6,158 bases of DNA from Thiohalobacter sp. Lineage in GTDB: Bacteria; Pseudomonadota; Gammaproteobacteria; DSM-19610. Shown here in pieces: positions 4,798 through 6,158 of this stretch (the first letter of the stretch is position 1; each line of letters starts with the position of its first letter). Position numbers and translations under genes: made by a program. Below the pieces are notes generated by a model. It was given only the letters and a program-made list of their open reading frames with translations. It made no database searches and was not told the DNA's origin. The DNA lies in the NCBI GenBank assembly GCA_027010005.1, contig JALVCM010000003.1, forward strand, positions 1-6,158, given 5' to 3'.

Positions 4798-6158
4798 CCA
4801 TCTTCTCCCTGCTTGTCACTGAGAGCCGCGGGCAGAGCTGCCGCTACGGCACCAATAGAACCGGCGCCAAGTGTTAATATCACATCACCGGGTTTGATCA
4901 GGTCCTGCAAAACAGAAGGCAGGGTCTCGACATCCTCGACAAACACCGGGTCGACCCGGCCACGACCGCGCACGGCACGGCAGAGTGCACGCCCGTCCGC
5001 ACCGGTGACTGGTGACTCGCCGGCGGCATACACTTCAGTGATCAGCAACAGGTCACAATTGACCAGTTCCTGCACAAAGTCATCGAAAAGATCGAAGGTG
5101 CGGCTGTAACGGTGCGGCTGGAAGGCCACGACCAGGCGGCGTTCCGGCCAGCCATGGCGCACGGCTTCCAGGGTGGCAGCAATCTCGCGCGGATGATGTC
5201 CATAGTCGTCAATCAACAGTACGGAGCCACCTTCAATTTCGACCTCGCCATTGATCTGGAAACGCCGCCCTATTCCTTCGAAGGTTTCCAGCGCATGCTG
5301 GATAGCGGCATCATTCACATCCAGTTCGCGCGCCACGGCAATGGCCGCCAGCGCGTTAAGCACGTTATGCCGGCCCGGCAGGTTGAGCACGACACTCAGT
5401 GGCGGGTGTTCCTTCTGGTGAATATCGAAAGACATCTGTTGCCCCTGCTGGCACAGGTTCATGGCACGTATATCGGCATCCTCTGCATCGATACCGTAGC
5501 TGCGCACCTGGCGGGTCAGCTCCGGTAATACATCACGTACAGTAGGATCATCGACGCACATCACCGCTAACCCGTAGAAGGGCAGGTGGTGCAGGAATTC
5601 AACAAAGGTCTGGCGCAGTCGGCGGAAGTCACCCTCGTAGGTCGACAGGTGGTCGGCATCGATATTTGTCACGATGGCCAGCATGGGTTGCAGGTAGAGG
5701 AAAGACGCATCACTTTCGTCTGCCTCCGCAACCAGGTAGCGGCTGCTGCCCAGCCGTGCATGACTGTTCGAACTGTTGAGGCGGCCACCGATGACGTAGG
5801 TCGGATCCAGTCCACCTTCCGCCAACAGGCTGGCGACCAGGCTGGTGGTGGTGGTTTTGCCGTGCGTTCCGGCTACTGCAATACCGTGACGGAAACGCAT
5901 GATCTCGGCCAGCATTTCCGCGCGTGGTACCACCGGAATACGACGTTCACGCGCTGCCCTGACCTCCGGGTTATCTTCATTCACGGCAGTGGACACCACG
6001 ACCACGTCACAGTCGGCGACATGGCTTGCGTCATGGCCAAACCAGATCCGCGCCCCCTGCAGTGCCAGCCGCCGAGTGACTGCATTCTCTCGCAAGTCGG
6101 AACCACTGACCTTGTAGCCCAGGTTCAGTAACACCTCGGCAATCCCCCCCATGCCGGC
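4794..6158 (-). CDS. murC: UDP-N-acetylmuramate--L-alanine ligase MurC (5' end outside window)
   Basis: Cytoplasmic Mur ligase that attaches L-Ala to UDP-MurNAc using ATP, the first step of stem-peptide assembly. The frame is open to the right edge: two more codons (Ala-Gly) precede the first visible Met, which is the internal Met of the conserved GxGGxGM N-terminal loop, not the start. About 454 residues are present; some 15-30 are missing, judging from the family. Motifs, numbered from that Met: GMGGIAEVL with SGSD (~16-19), the ATP P-loop [10 protein letters not shown] (95-104), EADESDASF (143-151), TNIDADHL (162-169), [11 protein letters not shown] (260-270), [10 protein letters not shown] (315-324), FQPHRYSRT (344-352) and GAGSIG (429-434). 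All three Mur-ligase domains look intact. The stop TGA overlaps the ATG of the small ORF. murG is the usual upstream neighbour but is not visible. Confidence 0.98.
   Translation of the reverse strand, partial: AGMGGIAEVLLNLGYKVSGSDLRENAVTRRLALQGARIWFGHDASHVADCDVVVVSTAVNEDNPEVRAARERRIPVVPRAEMLAEIMRFRHGIAVAGTHGKTTTTSLVASLLAEGGLDPTYVIGGRLNSSNSHARLGSSRYLVAEADESDASFLYLQPMLAIVTNIDADHLSTYEGDFRRLRQTFVEFLHHLPFYGLAVMCVDDPTVRDVLPELTRQVRSYGIDAEDADIRAMNLCQQGQQMSFDIHQKEHPPLSVVLNLPGRHNVLNALAAIAVARELDVNDAAIQHALETFEGIGRRFQINGEVEIEGGSVLLIDDYGHHPREIAATLEAVRHGWPERRLVVAFQPHRYSRTFDLFDDFVQELVNCDLLLITEVYAAGESPVTGADGRALCRAVRGRGRVDPVFVEDVETLPSVLQDLIKPGDVILTLGAGSIGAVAAALPAALSDKQGEDG
4805..4810 (-). promoter_or_regulatory. 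Ribosome binding site of the small ORF
   Basis: AGGGAG within the last codons of murC lies seven bases before ATG 4797. The good match and spacing are a main argument that the small ORF is translated. murC itself does not need this sequence as a start signal. Confidence 0.6.

Noticed and set aside
5586..6131. 181-codon plus-strand open frame
   Set aside because: Antisense shadow of murC; codon constraint on the real strand explains the lack of stops.

Overview
The window is a single minus-strand run of cell-wall and cell-division genes, part of the bacterial dcw (division and cell wall) cluster. In transcription order, from the right edge to the left, it reads: murC (5' end cut off by the window), a 58-codon unrecognised small ORF, murB, ddl, ftsQ, ftsA and ftsZ (3' part cut off). 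No convincing plus-strand gene, RNA gene, mobile element, CRISPR array or terminator was seen. The long plus-strand ORFs are antisense shadows of these genes.

The protein sequences look gammaproteobacterial. FtsZ carries motifs nearly the same as those remembered from E. coli, and FtsQ has the single-pass plus POTRA layout. The gene order differs from E. coli, where murC is followed directly by ddlB and murB lies elsewhere. Here murB sits between murC and ddl, as in several other gammaproteobacterial and betaproteobacterial lineages. The exact genus cannot be told from the sequence. The DNA is moderately GC-rich except for the ftsA-ftsZ spacer.

From right to left, positions 4794-6158 hold murC, which adds L-Ala to UDP-MurNAc. 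Positions 4621-4797 hold the small ORF, with its start overlapping the murC stop and its stop overlapping the murB start. Positions 3725-4624 hold murB, which makes UDP-MurNAc, the MurC substrate. Positions 2775-3728 hold ddl, which makes the D-Ala-D-Ala dipeptide. Positions 2006-2794 hold ftsQ (divisome scaffold), 763-1998 hold ftsA (membrane anchor for the Z ring), and 1-686 hold ftsZ (the ring itself). Junctions are 4-base overlaps (murC/small ORF, small ORF/murB, murB/ddl), a 20-base overlap (ddl/ftsQ) and a 7-base gap (ftsQ/ftsA). This is consistent with one polycistronic message and translational coupling. The only sizeable spacer is the 76-base AT-rich stretch before ftsZ.

The item most worth attention is the small ORF at 4621-4797. 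It encodes a 58-residue protein with a CGEC (CxxC) motif next to an HxH pair, it has its own Shine-Dalgarno sequence, and it overlaps coding genes at both ends. I do not recognise it as any known family.
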